Positions 14,301 through 26,752 of a stretch of DNA of 64,000 bases are shown piece after piece. The notes under the pieces are model-generated. The model did not search any database. It was given only the letters and a program-made list of their open reading frames with translations, and was not told the DNA's origin. Numbering within the stretch: the stretch's first letter is position 1; every line of letters starts with the position of its first letter. A program made the translations under genes and the position numbers. The DNA is from Larus michahellis (lineage: Eukaryota > Chordata > Aves > Charadriiformes > Laridae), in contig NC_133897.1 of NCBI RefSeq assembly GCF_964199755.1, forward strand, positions 17,226,492 to 17,290,491, in the 5' to 3' direction.

Positions 14301-16203
14301 TTCATGTGTCCATCTCATTTGAAAACTGGCTAGCAGGGGTTTGATAACTTTTAGAGCAGTTATGCACCTTTGGGAAATTTTGTGTGATATAAAAGTCCAG
14401 AGGGAAGAAAATATTATACTGTTATTGCTGGGGGACTGGGGTAAAGCTGCTTGTGACAGTCATGAAAGATGTCCATGCTGTGCTGCTACAGACAGTTCCC
14501 TTGCCATGCAAACTCTCTAAAACCAAGGGGACTTGAGGCTAGGAGGCGCAGAGCTCTGTGAACACCAGTGTCATTGCTTGGAAATAAAAAGACTGTTGAT
14601 TAAAGTGACCTGTTTTATATGTTTTTGACAGGTTGAGTTCCTCTTTTTTTCTGTGTTTGCTATTTTTTTAACCTTTACTACATGTACTCCAAGTATTTGT
14701 TAACACTCTTTCCTTTGGATTAGTGAACAATAAAACCTCTCCTCTGAATTTCTCCCAAAATCTATGTAGGTGCATTCCTCCTTGACTTGATGGATCCCCA
14801 AGACACCATCCCACAGATAACTTGCCATGCAACATCTGGCTGTGTGTATATTTATGTATATGTGTAGTGTATGTGGCGTCATCTATAAAGGCAGGACTGT
14901 ATACATTAGAGCTGTTTACCAGCAGTGTGAACTTGGGCAACAGATGATTTTTGTATTTCATTTTCTCGCTCCGCTCTTTACTAGAAAGAGACTAAGTAGA
15001 AATTGCTCATTTGAGCAAGGTTCATCCCCGTTGGATCGACTCTTTACCTGGGGGTGCCTGAACTATAAGTGATAGCTCAGACCTGAGGCTGCTGCATTTG
15101 TGTAAATTAGGCAAGATGTGCAAAACAGCCAAAACCCCAGGCCAGCAGATCTGGGTGGTGAGCTCCAGCAGAAGTAGAGAAGGTTGGCTGAGGCTGTACA
15201 TGGAGCTGTACTGGCAGTATCAGCGTCTGAAAGCTGCCTGGAAGGTTGAACTACATGCAAGAACCACGCAGGAGTGGAGTTTGTGGCTGTGCCCCGCCAA
15301 TGCCCAGCAATGGGTGGAGGAGTGGTGCAACGTCCGCCTACGGGCATGAGAGCGGGCAGCATCCTCTCCCAGGCAGGATGAGGCTGGCTGGTGCCCACAG
15401 GGAGGTACAGCTCTGCAATGCCTCCCCCGTGCCTTGGAGCTCACAAGCACCAAAAGGAATTTGCACCTAAGAAGTCTTTTCCTTCCACTTAAAAAAATGC
15501 AACCAATAGTGAATCGAGTGAAGGGTGAATTCTCAACGTACACATCTTACATCTAACTATTTTTCAAAGGCTTATATCTATTTGTTCCCAGCCCTGTTAC
15601 TGCTTTCTGTTCCCAATCCTCTGAAAGTTTCTCCCGACTTCACAGCAGAGCGAAGCAGCCAGCTCCAGCATCTGCTCCATGGTCACCCAGAGGTGTGTGG
15701 GGCCAGGGCTGAGCTAACAGCCCCAGCTCGGCTGAGCTGGCTCAAGCCTGGGATGCAGCTTATCTGCCAACAGAGAAGCCACCCATGGATAATGGAAAGT
15801 GACTGTAGCAATGGAACGTGTTACAAAACTCCTATTGACTTCATGGGAGCCGTCCGACAGAAATCATTGTGTACTTACACCGAGGAAGTAATCTGGGACA
15901 GTAAATTAATCTCAGCAGTCCTAGCTTCAGGGGTTCTTGAAGTTATTTTGCGCAGTTATAGTTTGCATGGATTTGTTCCCTATTAAATTCATAAGGACAC
16001 AGCCAAACTTCTCTCAAACTGCTGAGCTGTGCTTTGTTTTGGGATTTTCAGAAAAACAGACAAAGCAAGAGTTTTGTCTGACTCCCACCTGGAAACAGAA
16101 ATTGGTCCATGTCTGCTGAAAGGCTTGTGACTCTCTGCAAACTAGAGTCAAACTTGGCCTGGGATCCGTATCTGTGTCCACCTGGCTTCATGTCTCATTA
16201 CAC
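8343..16203. other. intergenic, no gene recognised
   Basis: Mostly unique sequence. The longest frames are 197 codons at 13549-14142 (minus), 153 codons at 15525-15986 (plus) and 124 codons at 10569-10943 (minus). None shows a recognisable domain, and in 128 kb of double-stranded scanning frames of this length are expected by chance. A purine-rich stop-free stretch at 9981-10181 and the 10569-10943 frame are discussed under findings. No transposon ends are visible. Confidence 0.5.
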
Positions 16204-16262
16204 CCAGCTGTAGCTCAGGGGTAGAACAAGTCAAGCTTCGTGTCTGAGCTGGACCACCCGTG
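16204..16262 (+). other. tRNA-like A-box segment (possible tRNA-Ala pseudogene or SINE remnant)
   Basis: The string TGTAGCTCAGGGGTAGAAC matches the D-arm/A-box of tRNA-Ala-type genes. The following bases, roughly through a degraded anticodon arm (AAGCTTCG) and variable region, are loosely tRNA-like. There is no good B box (GGTTCRANTCC) and no complementary acceptor stem, so it is not a functional tRNA gene. A chance match cannot be excluded. Confidence 0.25.
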
Positions 16263-16270
16263 ATATTGGT

Positions 16271-16376
16271 TGAGTCAAAATGCAAAAATAATAGCCATAA
16301 TCACAGCAAATAGTGGAACTTCTGAGTCAAAATGCAAAAATAATAGCCATAATCACAGCAAATAGTGGAACTTCTG
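16271..16376. repeat. perfect two-copy 52-bp tandem duplication
   Basis: Copy 1 is 16271-16322 and copy 2 is 16323-16374, identical at all 52 positions. The next two bases (TG) restart the unit. Each unit starts TGAGTCAAAATGCAAAAATA and ends GTGGAACTTC. Full identity in otherwise non-repetitive DNA implies a very recent duplication, or an assembly artefact. Each unit also carries a TGAGTCA AP-1 core. Confidence 0.97.
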
Positions 16377-16900
16377 TTTTACTCTTCAATAAGAGATGTG
16401 TGAAATTCAGGGGGGGAAAAGCAGTATGTCTACAGGATGTAGGGAACACACATTTACTCATTCTACTCTTTGCAGTTAAAAACGGGCCCAGCCCAAGCAT
16501 CTCCAGGGAAGATCAGATTTGTGTCCAGACCCATGTTGGTATTCCATTTTTGAATGTCAGTGGAACAGAAAACAATGTTTTTCTTTTAAAGTTGAATTTC
16601 CAGCTGTGGTGCTGTGAGGAGCAACTCTGTGGTGAGCGAGAGAAGAGAGAGGAAATCTCTGGAGTTGCTGTGGATTATCATGCAGCGCAGGGAGGAAGCG
16701 GATGAATGCTCTCTTTATAAATGTGCCTGGGCATGGGGGAGACGGCTTCCCCTCCGTGGGTGCAGGGGCTGTCTCGACTGCAGCATTAGCTGGGCTGCCT
16801 CTTAAGAGTTGCCCCTCACCCCCTTCCTGCCTACCCACACAAACCTCTCACCTGGGGCGACCTCCAGCCCGACGGGGAATATGGGCTGGGGAGGGAAGAT

Positions 16901-16971
16901 AGAATCATAGAATCATAGGATTGCCTCGGTTGGAAAGGACCTTTCGGATCATCTAGTCCAACCATCAAGAT
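16901..16971 (-). mobile_element. CR1 LINE 3'-end fragment
   Basis: Read on the plus strand, this begins with AGAATCATAGAATCATAGGA, then GGTTGGAAAGGACC, then GATCATCTAGTCCAACCA. This is the reverse complement of the canonical CR1 3' terminus (TTGGACTAGATGATC...CCTTCCAACC...ATTCTATGATTCTAT). Only about 70 bp are present, which is a typical extreme 5' truncation. No coding sequence remains. The flanks (16.7-16.9 and 17.0-17.4 kb) are GC-moderate unique DNA. Confidence 0.92.
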
Positions 16972-18209
16972 GCTGCTCTCCCTCTACCCTGCCTGCTGTA
17001 CGGAGCAGCGCAGTGATTGGTAGGACATGCTCCTAGAAATGCAGGTGGCAGAGGCGGGGAGCATGGTCAGAGTAGGGACACCATCACCCAGGTGGGTTGC
17101 TGATGGGGCAGCCTCAAGTCACCTGAGAAAATTCTGCTCTGGAGCCTCAGCTTGGCGGACACAGCCCTGCCTGCAAGAGCCACCAAGGCATCAGCACCAC
17201 CACCACGGGGAGCATCATTGCCACCGGTGTGAGCCCTCGAGAAGCAAGCCTGTGCAGTCTTGCTTCCTCTGCCTCAACTTGCCCTCTGTGCTGCCAGCCT
17301 GGACACTGCCTGGCTCCCTTGGGGTCACCGACAGGCCTCCGGCTTTCAGGAGCGCAGCTGTTGAGTGACCTGACAAAGAAACAAATGTGTTACTCCTGTT
17401 TTATATTTTTATTGGCATTAGAACTTCTGTGACAGGGGAAAGGGAAGGTCATACTCTAAGAGACTGAGAAATGAAGGACATACTCATACACCATTGCTGG
17501 TGACAGTGGAAGACGACCACAAGAAGGGTCCTCACTTGCTATGTAGCAGCCCTGTAACTTGTAGAGGAGACAAAATGCCCTCTGCTAGAAACTCCTGTTT
17601 GCTTTCACTTGAGAACTAGCAGCAAGGCAAAGACCACACTCTGCCAGGTCTGCTTTTGCCTGTGATCTGCTTTTGCCTCAGCACAGGCAAAAGCTTTATT
17701 GCTTGTAAAATTAAACATAGGTTTCAGATCACTTTTCTTAAAGTAGCCTTTTCTCCTCCTGCTTTCTCAGCTGCTCTGAAAAGAAAATGGTACTGCGGTC
17801 GGATGTGCTCATTGCAATGCCTCTGAAGGTTTGTAACCTTCCGTGAGCTGAGACACTTTCTTTTCCCTTCAAAGGTTCCCACAGCTGATGCTCGGTGGCT
17901 TCCCCTCTGTATTCCTGCACCAGTGAGTCATTTCCCTGTCTACCTTCTGCCTACAGAGTCCAGGTGCTGACAGCTTTGCTGGGATGTTGAGCGTGAAACC
18001 AAAGTGATTTGCTGAATCAAGCCTACATTAAAGTATTTCCTTTTTGTTGACTTTTTCAAAGATTTCCCATCTTCGCTCCTCCCCCACCCCCCTTATTGTA
18101 GGTGTTCATCATATCTACAAATAAGCTCGGTCTGCAGACTGTCTTCATTTTCCATTGATGGCCAGACCAAAGAGGTGCTTTCAAATAGATGTTTTTCCCC
18201 TCTCTGCAG
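16972..18209. other. intergenic, no gene recognised
   Basis: Unique DNA. Stacked short plus-strand frames at 17.0-17.4 kb reflect a GC-richer patch. No splice sites or motifs make them convincing exons. Confidence 0.5.
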
Positions 18210-18363
18210 TGGGAGAAAGTGATGTCAGCTGGGGACCAGGAGGACTATATTCAAATTGCTGCAGGGAAGGAGGTCTATGAAGAGGTTATCAAAAGACAAG
18301 GTTTGGAAATACGCTGTTGTGAAGTCTGTGCACTTAAATGGAGGATCCAAAGGAACCGTGACA
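18210..18363 (+). other. candidate exon (unidentified gene or lncRNA), 154 bp
   Basis: A strong polypyrimidine tract and acceptor (GTTTTTCCCCTCTCTGCAG, ending 18209) precedes an open stretch that ends at a good donor, ACA|GTAAGG, at 18363/18364. The frame starting WEKVMSAGDQEDYIQIAAGK stays open across all 154 bp, and its acidic, aliphatic and aromatic mix looks plausibly coding. The length is not a multiple of three, so a spliced partner would be needed for phase. I recognise no protein family, and no partner exon, promoter or poly-A signal can be tied to it. It could be an lncRNA exon or a coincidence of a pyrimidine tract with an open frame. Confidence 0.25.
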
Positions 18364-18913
18364 GTAAGGTCCCAACTTGAATACCTTGGCACATCTACAC
18401 CAGTGTCTTATTTTGGACCAGGAGCCAGCTTCCAAAGCCAGTCTCCCAGTTGTCCCCACTTACCGTGCTTCCTTTTGACTCGTGGAGCAGATCTGGAAGA
18501 GATGAACCCAGTGCCTTTCAGATGAAACACACGCTGGAAAACATGCTCCAGGAGCCCACTTGGTGCACTCCATGTACAAACAAATATTCAGTCCGTACCA
18601 CACTTCAGGTAGCACATCATTCCCATGAGGCAGCTGCTGAGGGGCCTGAATTTTAGGCTTAACATAACAAAAAACTCAAACCTTCAGCAGGAACTAAGGA
18701 ACTGTGGCCACTGCTCCACTGTGCATCATACACAGAAAATCTAATTGTATTTGGGAATAAGACCATCTATGGCCAATAACCATGCTTAGAAAAATGTTTG
18801 TGAAGCGACAGATCGCTCATGAGATACTTATCAGTACAGAGCCATCTAAGAGCTGCTACATATATTGCATATGAAGCCCTTCTAGACATTTTAGAAACCT
18901 TTTAGTCCCCTGA

Positions 18914-18988
18914 AAATATATATATTAATATGTATGTAATATATAGATAATAAGTACTTTTATATATATATATGTACATATACACATA
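18914..18988. repeat. imperfect (TA)n microsatellite
   Basis: Alternating TATATA runs broken by TATGTATGTAA-type interruptions, including an uninterrupted TA stretch around 18961-18972. Confidence 0.9.
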
Positions 18989-19635
18989 AGATAGTCTCCA
19001 TGAGTACGTTGTGATTTTCAACACAGTGGATCTATTCTTCACTCATGCTAATCTCTGTAAGGGAATACATAGGTTCTTCTTGTTTTGTCCCAGTCCTTCC
19101 TTTGCATACAGAAACTCTGTAAAATTACTGATGTATAACCTGAAAGCAAATAAATCTTAAAATCTGAAACATAAACTTTGCTGCTGCTGCTGTATCTTGC
19201 TCTACAGGATACAAGGTTCATGAAAAGCAGTTATAGTAGTGAAAGCTTAATTATTCTTTACTAATTACTGGCTGAAATAAATTAAAAGTCAAAGGTGTCT
19301 GTAGTAAAAAATGACATCATGTATGATATAATTAAATACACAAAACTATGTTTAAATAGCTGTAAGTGTCTGGCTAAACCAAATCGAGCAAAATATTCAA
19401 AGATAATATTGACCAAAGCCCTTACATCACACTGTTGTGAATAAAAGTTTATCACAGAAATCGCCTTAATTTTAATTATGAATTTTCTGGTAGATTAAGG
19501 TTTATTTTGCATTTTTATGATTATTCATTTTAATTTTTATGGTAACAAAAGCCAACGAGAATGTTATATTGAACAGCTGGCATATTTGAGGGGGGGGATT
19601 AAAATGAGTTGACAAATGTGTAATATCACCTTACC

Positions 19636-19731
19636 ATATAGATATAGGTGATATAGATATAAATGATATGGATATAGATATATAGAGAGATAGAGAGATA
19701 GATATAGCTATAGATATAAATACAAATATAT
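19636..19731. repeat. imperfect (GATATA)n / (GATAGA)n repeat
   Basis: About 95 bp of degenerate GATATA, TAGAGA and TAGATA units. Repeated GATA cores are a by-product of the repeat. Confidence 0.93.
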
Positions 19732-20809
19732 AAAGTTACCTAAAGGTTCTGGGAAGAGCAATCTAAATCTGCAGCGTGACTGCTACCAAGTTTTGTGTCT
19801 TCAGCAATTTTGACCTCATGTGATCACAACAAAATGTCTTAAACTGGATGCTCCTGATGTCAGCATGACTTGAAATGTTCGTGCAGTCTGACCAAGGTGT
19901 ACGAAAGTCTGCAGCAGGGCAGGAATTTGTGTTGGCTCTGGGGTAAGTTTGATTATCAGCTGGGGCTTCTCCCTTCCTGCAGCTCCAGAGAGTCCCAGCG
20001 TTGCTCTTGCCACCGGCTTTTATCCTAGGTTTCAGGATGAAGCAGACATTACTGACACTAGAAGAGGAACTTACATAGTGTAAATGCTGACAGAGACCAA
20101 AGAGGAGCAGCAGGAGCGGTTACTGTAATGAAAATACTTTAAAAAAGTGTCATAACCCTACATCGTTTAATACCACAAGCCTCACTTAGCCATTGTCGCA
20201 TTTAATTTTTAATATCAGGTGCTCTCAGCTGCTTTGAGATGAGGGAGCTCAGCCAGCCCAGCTCTTCGGCAGCGGTGCCGGCATGTCGGGCGGCACTGGG
20301 GCAGCAGGCTGGCGGTCGGCAATCTTTGTTCCTTTGTTCCCCCCGGCCCCCATTCCCCGTCCAGACCAACCTCCGTGCAGCCTGGTCGTGGCTTTGCTTT
20401 CCCCCTCTCCCTCCGCCCCTTGCTCACCTGCAGTCTCTGTTCATATTGTTTTATGGTACTTTAGACAACGGGTTTTAACAGCTAAACATAAAAGCCACTG
20501 AGAACATAAACAGGAAACTTGTGTTTAGGTGGGAGTGCCTAGGAATTTTATACTGCTGACCACAGAGGCCATGGGAGAAAGGAAATAGGAAAAACACTGT
20601 AAATACCTGGGTGACTAATGACTTGTGCTGCTCATCTGGCTTTTCAGAACATGAAAAGCTCAGCCTCTTCCAGGCAAAACAGCGCAGGGCAGGCACGGTT
20701 GCTCAGGACGATACTCTCCGTGCCCCTCTGCTGCCTGTTTCCCTGCTCTGCTCCCACCACGGAAAGTGCCTCATTCCCATGAAGTCAAACAAACCTGCAA
20801 TAACATGTC

Positions 20810-21560
20810 ACCTGGCCCTCGAGGCTGCCCGCGTTGATGGCAGCCAGAAGGAGCGTGATACGCAAGGGTGCACGCCCGCGCTCCGCGTTTGCACCGCCCA
20901 AGAGGATTTAGATGAGAGAAACCAGATTTCTACCCCCCACCCCCGGGTTTTGTGCTGAGGCAGCAGCTGGAGTTTGGGGGCAGTGTGTGCCTTTGTCCGG
21001 CCTTCCGTCGCCGGCTCCCGAAAGGATTGCCGTTGTTCCCAAGGGGCCTCTGTGGGGCCGCTCCTGTGGCCCACTCCCTTTTATCGCCAGCCGCGAGGAT
21101 TGCCAGAGGTTTTGTCTTTTGCTGACGGTGGCAGATTTGGCCGATCGGCATCTCCTCCGCCACGGCGCTGGGGCGGGATCTCCAAGTTGGCCATCTGCAC
21201 GGGGCGGGGTGGCAGAGCGGGGCGTCGTGGTGGCCTGGAGATTTCCCTGCTGGTGCAGCTGGTGACACCGAGACATCTGGTCACCTTCACCGGGAGCGCC
21301 GGGTCCGATTTCACCCAAACGCCGGGGCGGTTCCTCGCACTGAGGTTGTGACCCGGCAGAGAAGGGGTGAAAGCAGAGGAGGATGCTCCCCGAGTGTCGC
21401 GTTGCTTGGGGAGGGGGGAGCAGCAGCCCCGTGGGAAGGCACCAAGGCCAGGCGCCTCAGCTGGTGCGGGGGGTGCCAGCGCAGCCCCCTGGGGACCACA
21501 GGGGCCCACACTGGCTGATGGATGCCCTGGCTACAGGAGGAGCAGTGCCAGGAGGTGAGT
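20810..21560. promoter_or_regulatory. orphan CpG-rich block (possible CpG island)
   Basis: A local rise in GC with dense CpG, densest at about 21000-21360 where I count close to thirty CpG dinucleotides in about 360 bp. GC-box-like GGGGCGGGG occurs near 21198, with CGGGGCGG near 21323. Surrounding DNA is AT-rich and CpG-poor. Many overlapping 100-140 codon frames on both strands simply reflect the low stop frequency of GC-rich DNA, and no frame stands out. It could be the promoter of an unannotated gene or lncRNA, or an orphan (intergenic) CpG island. No partner exon could be tied to it. Confidence 0.5.
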
Positions 21561-24500
21561 GCTGCAGGCAGGGCAGGGTGCTCCGAGCTCCGGTGGTAGG
21601 ACAGAGGGAGCCCCTTTGGGGTCCCTTACTCAGTCCTTGCTGCTTCTATTCCCCTCGGCACTAAATCTGACACGGAATAACAAGTCTGCTTTTCATCAGG
21701 CCCCCGTACAAAACCAATAATCTGCAAGTAGTACTGGTGTGCCTAGGCTGCTCCAGAGAAGGACCAGCATGACCAGGGGTGGAGGTCCTGATTCAGCAGC
21801 TGGGTCTTGCCGACACCAAGTGTGTCACTGAACAGGGGTGGGATTTCACTCCTGGCAAGTTAAGCACATCTGTAAGCATTTCGCCGAATGCAGGCTGGGG
21901 TTTCATCCACAATGGACTTGTTTGACTGCTGAAGTGATACAATAAGCTATGGCAATGCTTGGCAGGGAGCTGGGGAGGACAGCTGTGTTCATCTCCAGGC
22001 AGGATCACTTCCAGGCTCTGCAAACACCAAAGTTTTATTGATGCAGACGCAGGTACACGCTTGTATGTATATGTTATTTGTATGTATGCTTGTATCTGTA
22101 GGTTACATAGATACAGGTGTAGATACAAATCGACTCAGTCTGTAATAGCATAGTTACCTTTTCCTATGCAGTTATAAAAATACACAGGGAAGATTGCTGT
22201 GATCACAGAACAGGAGGCCAAACATCTACAATGAGACTCTTCATTTTTCCATGAATATTGCAGTGACGAAAGATGCTGGGCTGTCTAAAGTCTCCTCTCT
22301 TCCTAAGGACAAGCACAGAGCAAGAAGACAGCAGTACAAGTTGACCAACACTGTGTGTCCATCCTGATCTGAGAGGACCCACTCAGACTCCATCCTCCCA
22401 GCAAGCAGTGCCTCGTCTGAAGCAAGCATGCAACCTCACCGCTGTTGAAGGGAATAGCTAAGCATTTGTCAGGCAGGTGAAAAATGACACTGCTAAGTGA
22501 CAGCCCCAACGCAAAAGTCACAAGGGGACTTAGCAGCATTGCAATGGCGAGGTTTTAGCTCCCCGCCGCAGCCTGTGCAATGCAGGTGCCTCACTTTCCT
22601 TGCATGTCGCCTGGAGGGGATTGCAGTGCTCGGTGGCCAGTGAAGCACCCATGGCACTGCCCACGCCGGCGCCTGGGAGAAGCACTGTATGGCTAATTCG
22701 GGGTGGGAAGGAAATCGCTCCTTCCACTCAGGTGAGTACCGGAGCCAGCTCTCACACCGCCCCTGAAGCTGTGTCCAGAAGACTGTAGTGGCCAAAGCCC
22801 TTCTCAGGGTTTTACTTCTTAAATCCCTTCTCCTGCATAATACTGAAACGGGGCTCCGACCCAAGGCTCTCCTTGGTTAAATACCCGAGCTGCCAAGCTA
22901 CAGGTTTCAGGGATTCCCTTTGAAACTCTTCCACTTTGTACAAAGCAATTAAATATTCATTGGTGCAGGGACTAGGAGCCGGCCTCCTTGATGAGCACCC
23001 TCACCCCAAGCCGCAGAGCCCTTTTCACTCCCATCCTCTGAACATTTAATCAGCCCATACGAAGGGGAGCAGCTTCAGCAGGGGAGCCTGGGAGAGACCC
23101 GGGCAGCGAGACTCACAGATCACGGTTCGCAGCAGAAGGACCTGATCTGCTGATGAAGGATGAAGGATTCCAGCACTCGGCTCAGCACGGCTGCGAGCAT
23201 GTTAGCTATTCACAATGGAGGATGTGACACTTCCTTTCTCTTCTCTCCCCCACGCCATCTTTCATGCTGGTTAGATGTGGTTTAACCACCGCGGAGTCCG
23301 GCAGGAAGACAGGTTGAGGAATGCTTCGTTTGTGTCCTGAAAACTGTACAAAATGAATGGATGAAAATTTGATGAGAAGTTTTTCAGCCATTCAAGCACC
23401 TCTCTTAATAATTCAGATGTTTGATTTTCTTCTTCAGTATGCAGTAAGGATTAATGCACTTTGGAGATGATATAAAAACTTTACTTTCCAGAAAAGAAAA
23501 AAAGCCTCAAATTTAAAAAGAAAATCCCACGTAGGAGTACGACATTATGATGTGAGCTTCTATCCTCCTGATTCTCCTAACTGGTGACTTGCACAGGCTT
23601 TGTGCTGAAATTTCAGCATAGAGAGATTTTTGCAGCCAACCTCTAATAAACAAAGTTCACAGCGGAAATGCTGACAGGCCGTGATCAAAGCAGCACCCTC
23701 AGGTGTTGCTGTGATATACTGCTTGCTTACTAAAACACAGCAGTTCAAACAGCCTGGCTGTATTTAATTGGGATATACAGTATTTCCAACTTGGAGAGCT
23801 CAACACCAAAGAGGGTTTCTCTTAGATCTTTCACTCTGCCATTGTTCTGCTTTGTGCTCAGAAGAAAGACATTCTGGACACCAAGCTTTGTTGTTTCACC
23901 TGGAACAAGGACTCTAGGACTATCCATAGCATTGCCTTGAACTTTACAGGAGGCTGCCCTGTGAGTACTTATCTGCTGTTTCCACTCAGAAGACCATGCC
24001 GTCCTCTTCACAGCTGCGTGGAGCAGCCCTTCCCCAGTGGTGGCTGAACATCTTTACCTCAGTCACATAAATTGTGTCTGTAAAAAAGTGACACTAACAG
24101 TACACCATAAGGTAGGGTGTCTTTAAAGTATTACAACAGAGAAGGAGAAAACCATCCAGATGATGAATTCTTGGAATTACCAACACAGCTGCTACCAGTC
24201 ACCATTTAGGACTTCCTAGAGTCTGGAGCAGTGCTTTACTCCACACTCACAGTCCACAACCCCTTCTCTGAAATTCAGATGTGTGTCAAACTTCGGCCTT
24301 CCCTGACCATTGGAGATATAAGCTATGTCTCAAGGATGCCAGCTGGATCTGAACTGCTCTAACCCTCAACCTGGGATCAGAGCTGGGAGGTTTCTTTAGG
24401 GACACTTCTTTCAAGAAAGCTCTGCAGCAGCTAGAGAGAATGGACGGGAAGTCTTGCAGGCACTAGAATCTGCTCCCATCTCAGGGAAAGCAAGGGAAAC

Positions 24501-26752
24501 CTTGCCTGCTAAGTGCTACATGCTAAACATGGTGCGTCCTGGTTAATTCGTTTGGGGTATGGTCATCTTTACTCTCAACAGCATGTCCTTGGATGCAGCA
24601 CGTGAAGCAGAGTTCATAAGATGGGTAAGGCACAAGCCAAATGCAGGACCATGGATCAGCATGGTTCTCTCCACACTCTTTCACCATTGAGCCGGGGCAG
24701 GGGACAGTTTTGACATTTGAAAGGAAAGTCTTGGGGAAGATGACAGGGATAATACATGAGGGAAATGTCAGAGAGAACAAAGGACTTCTCAAGAAAGAAT
24801 ATTTGTTTCTTGTCCAGTTCTCTCACAATATCCACTACAGTCCCGGATCCCGGCTCTCAGCCTCAGCCTTCTTAACCTAGCAGTCCAGACCCCACCGCTG
24901 TTACCTCCCTCCATCTTTGGTCAGTGAATTCCCATTCCTAACCAGTTTGTACTTCTTGGTCCCACCATCTATTTGTGGTTTTCCTTTAGCCAAGTTTTTG
25001 CCTCCTTTCCAGTTGCGCTGAAGAATTCCTTGTTTACACTGCCTTGATGCTGGCAAGGACGTTTCTGAGAGCTCCCATCCCTGACTTTTACCTGGAGCAA
25101 CCATTACTGGAGAAATCCACTTTCTTTGCCTTTGGATGGAGTACATTCAGCCCAGGGAGAAGATGGTGCACACATTGTCTTGGTCCCAAAGCAGGAGGTG
25201 TGAGGGGACAGAACTCTGTGTGGATGAACAGCACCCTCTCTGCTTCGCTCCAGCAGCCCTGAGAAACTTGCATGTGCACCTTGGTGGGTTATATGGAGAT
25301 ATCAGTTCCTAAAATAAAAATGTCTCTACTTAGCATGGGCAAAATAGGTGTTATTTCGAAAGTTGCTAACTGGACCTAAATGAGAAACTTCTATAAAAAC
25401 AGCAAGGGGCACTTCACAACTGAAAAGACCCCTTTGCCTCCACTCCTGCATTTTGAGTCACTGCTACAAACCCCTAAGAAATTATACCTTTTTGAAAAGC
25501 AGTTTTTTATCATTTTTTCTAACATGAACAAAACAAAATGTTTTCTCAATTCCTCTTCCCAGAATCCGCTACATTGTTTTGACAGAAATTTTTCCAAAAA
25601 TTCAGCCTTAGGCATACACCTGGAATATAAAATAGCAGCCCAAATGGTTAAAATTTGACAAAGTCTCAAAATGTGGTTTTATAATAGGAAATATTGGGCA
25701 AACTTCATATTATGAACTATTAGCCCCGCCTATTAAAAATATTTCCTTATGCGTAGCAAAGAGCTTTATACAAACTAGCATTTGCAGATGTAGTCACTAT
25801 TTCCTAGTGTGCAATAGCTCAGTAATTTTGACTTTTTCAAAATTACCAAGTGCAACAAGACAACATTAACGGAATAATCCCGTGATGAATTTACTCTTTT
25901 AAATAAAAGCTTGCTTTGAATTATGATGAAGAAAAATGCATCCTTAAATCAACTAATTTCCATTTAATTACATGGATATTAGTTAAAAACAGCCGAACGG
26001 ACTTTTTATTTTTTTAATTGTGAAAATTCTCTCCCAGGCTGAACACTTCTATGCCAAGTTTCTGTGCCGAGCACATTTTTACGGTCTAGTTATAAACCCT
26101 AGAAAAACAACGTTTATAGGAAATGTTGACACAACCTTAACTAAAGTGGTGCTAGCTGACACCTCTATATTTTCAATTTGGGGATTTCTACTGGGAAAAT
26201 ATAAACGCTAATGCAGTAAAGGAAGCCAACTATAATAAAACCCTCATAGTCTTCCTGTTCACCCCATGAAGACCTACTTCAAAAAGCACCAACTCAGACT
26301 GGAGATGAGTTGAAGTTAACTGCATTCCTCTGAGGGTACTAAAAATTACCTGCAGGTAGTTCAGCCTTACAGTTACTTGCAAGACTTCAGTTTGGTCAAA
26401 GCCACGTGAATATCCATTAAAAAAATCCTGAAACGAAAATCAGAATGTGCATAAGCTTAAAAAAGGGTGCTAGTCCATTTATATCCTTCCTAGCACAACG
26501 TAAAAAGAGGAAAAAAAGATTTTATAGATTCTAGTGAAACAAATGTAAGTACACACAGGGGAAAAATACAAAGATGGAAAGTGAAAAGTGAACTTAGCTT
26601 TCCTACCTGTATCTTTTAAATCTGGCTCGCCTAAAATGAATTAATAAGGGAAGGGCTGGGGCCTCTGCTTAGCCTTCTTTTTAAAGGTGTTTACACAGAT
26701 TCATGAGCCAAGTAAGATCAGGATGATTGTCAGGATAGCTTCTCAGTCTTGG
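21561..26752. other. intergenic, no gene recognised
   Basis: No transposon or gene recognised. A TGTATGTA-rich patch lies at about 22055-22120. Frames are short and unsupported. The part from about 25300 to 26700 is AT-rich unique DNA. Confidence 0.5.

Larger units (their letters stand above)
18364..20809. other. AT-rich intergenic tract
   Basis: Unique, AT-rich DNA with two simple-repeat patches listed separately. No gene is recognised. GC content climbs after about 20230 toward the CpG-rich block. Confidence 0.55.

Noticed and set aside
16204..16262. Functional tRNA-Ala gene
   Set aside because: A-box match only; no B box, no acceptor stem pairing. Kept as a low-confidence tRNA-like remnant.
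20908..21509. Four overlapping 110-140 codon frames on both strands
   Set aside because: Stacked in several frames of CpG-rich DNA, with no frame standing out in composition or motif.
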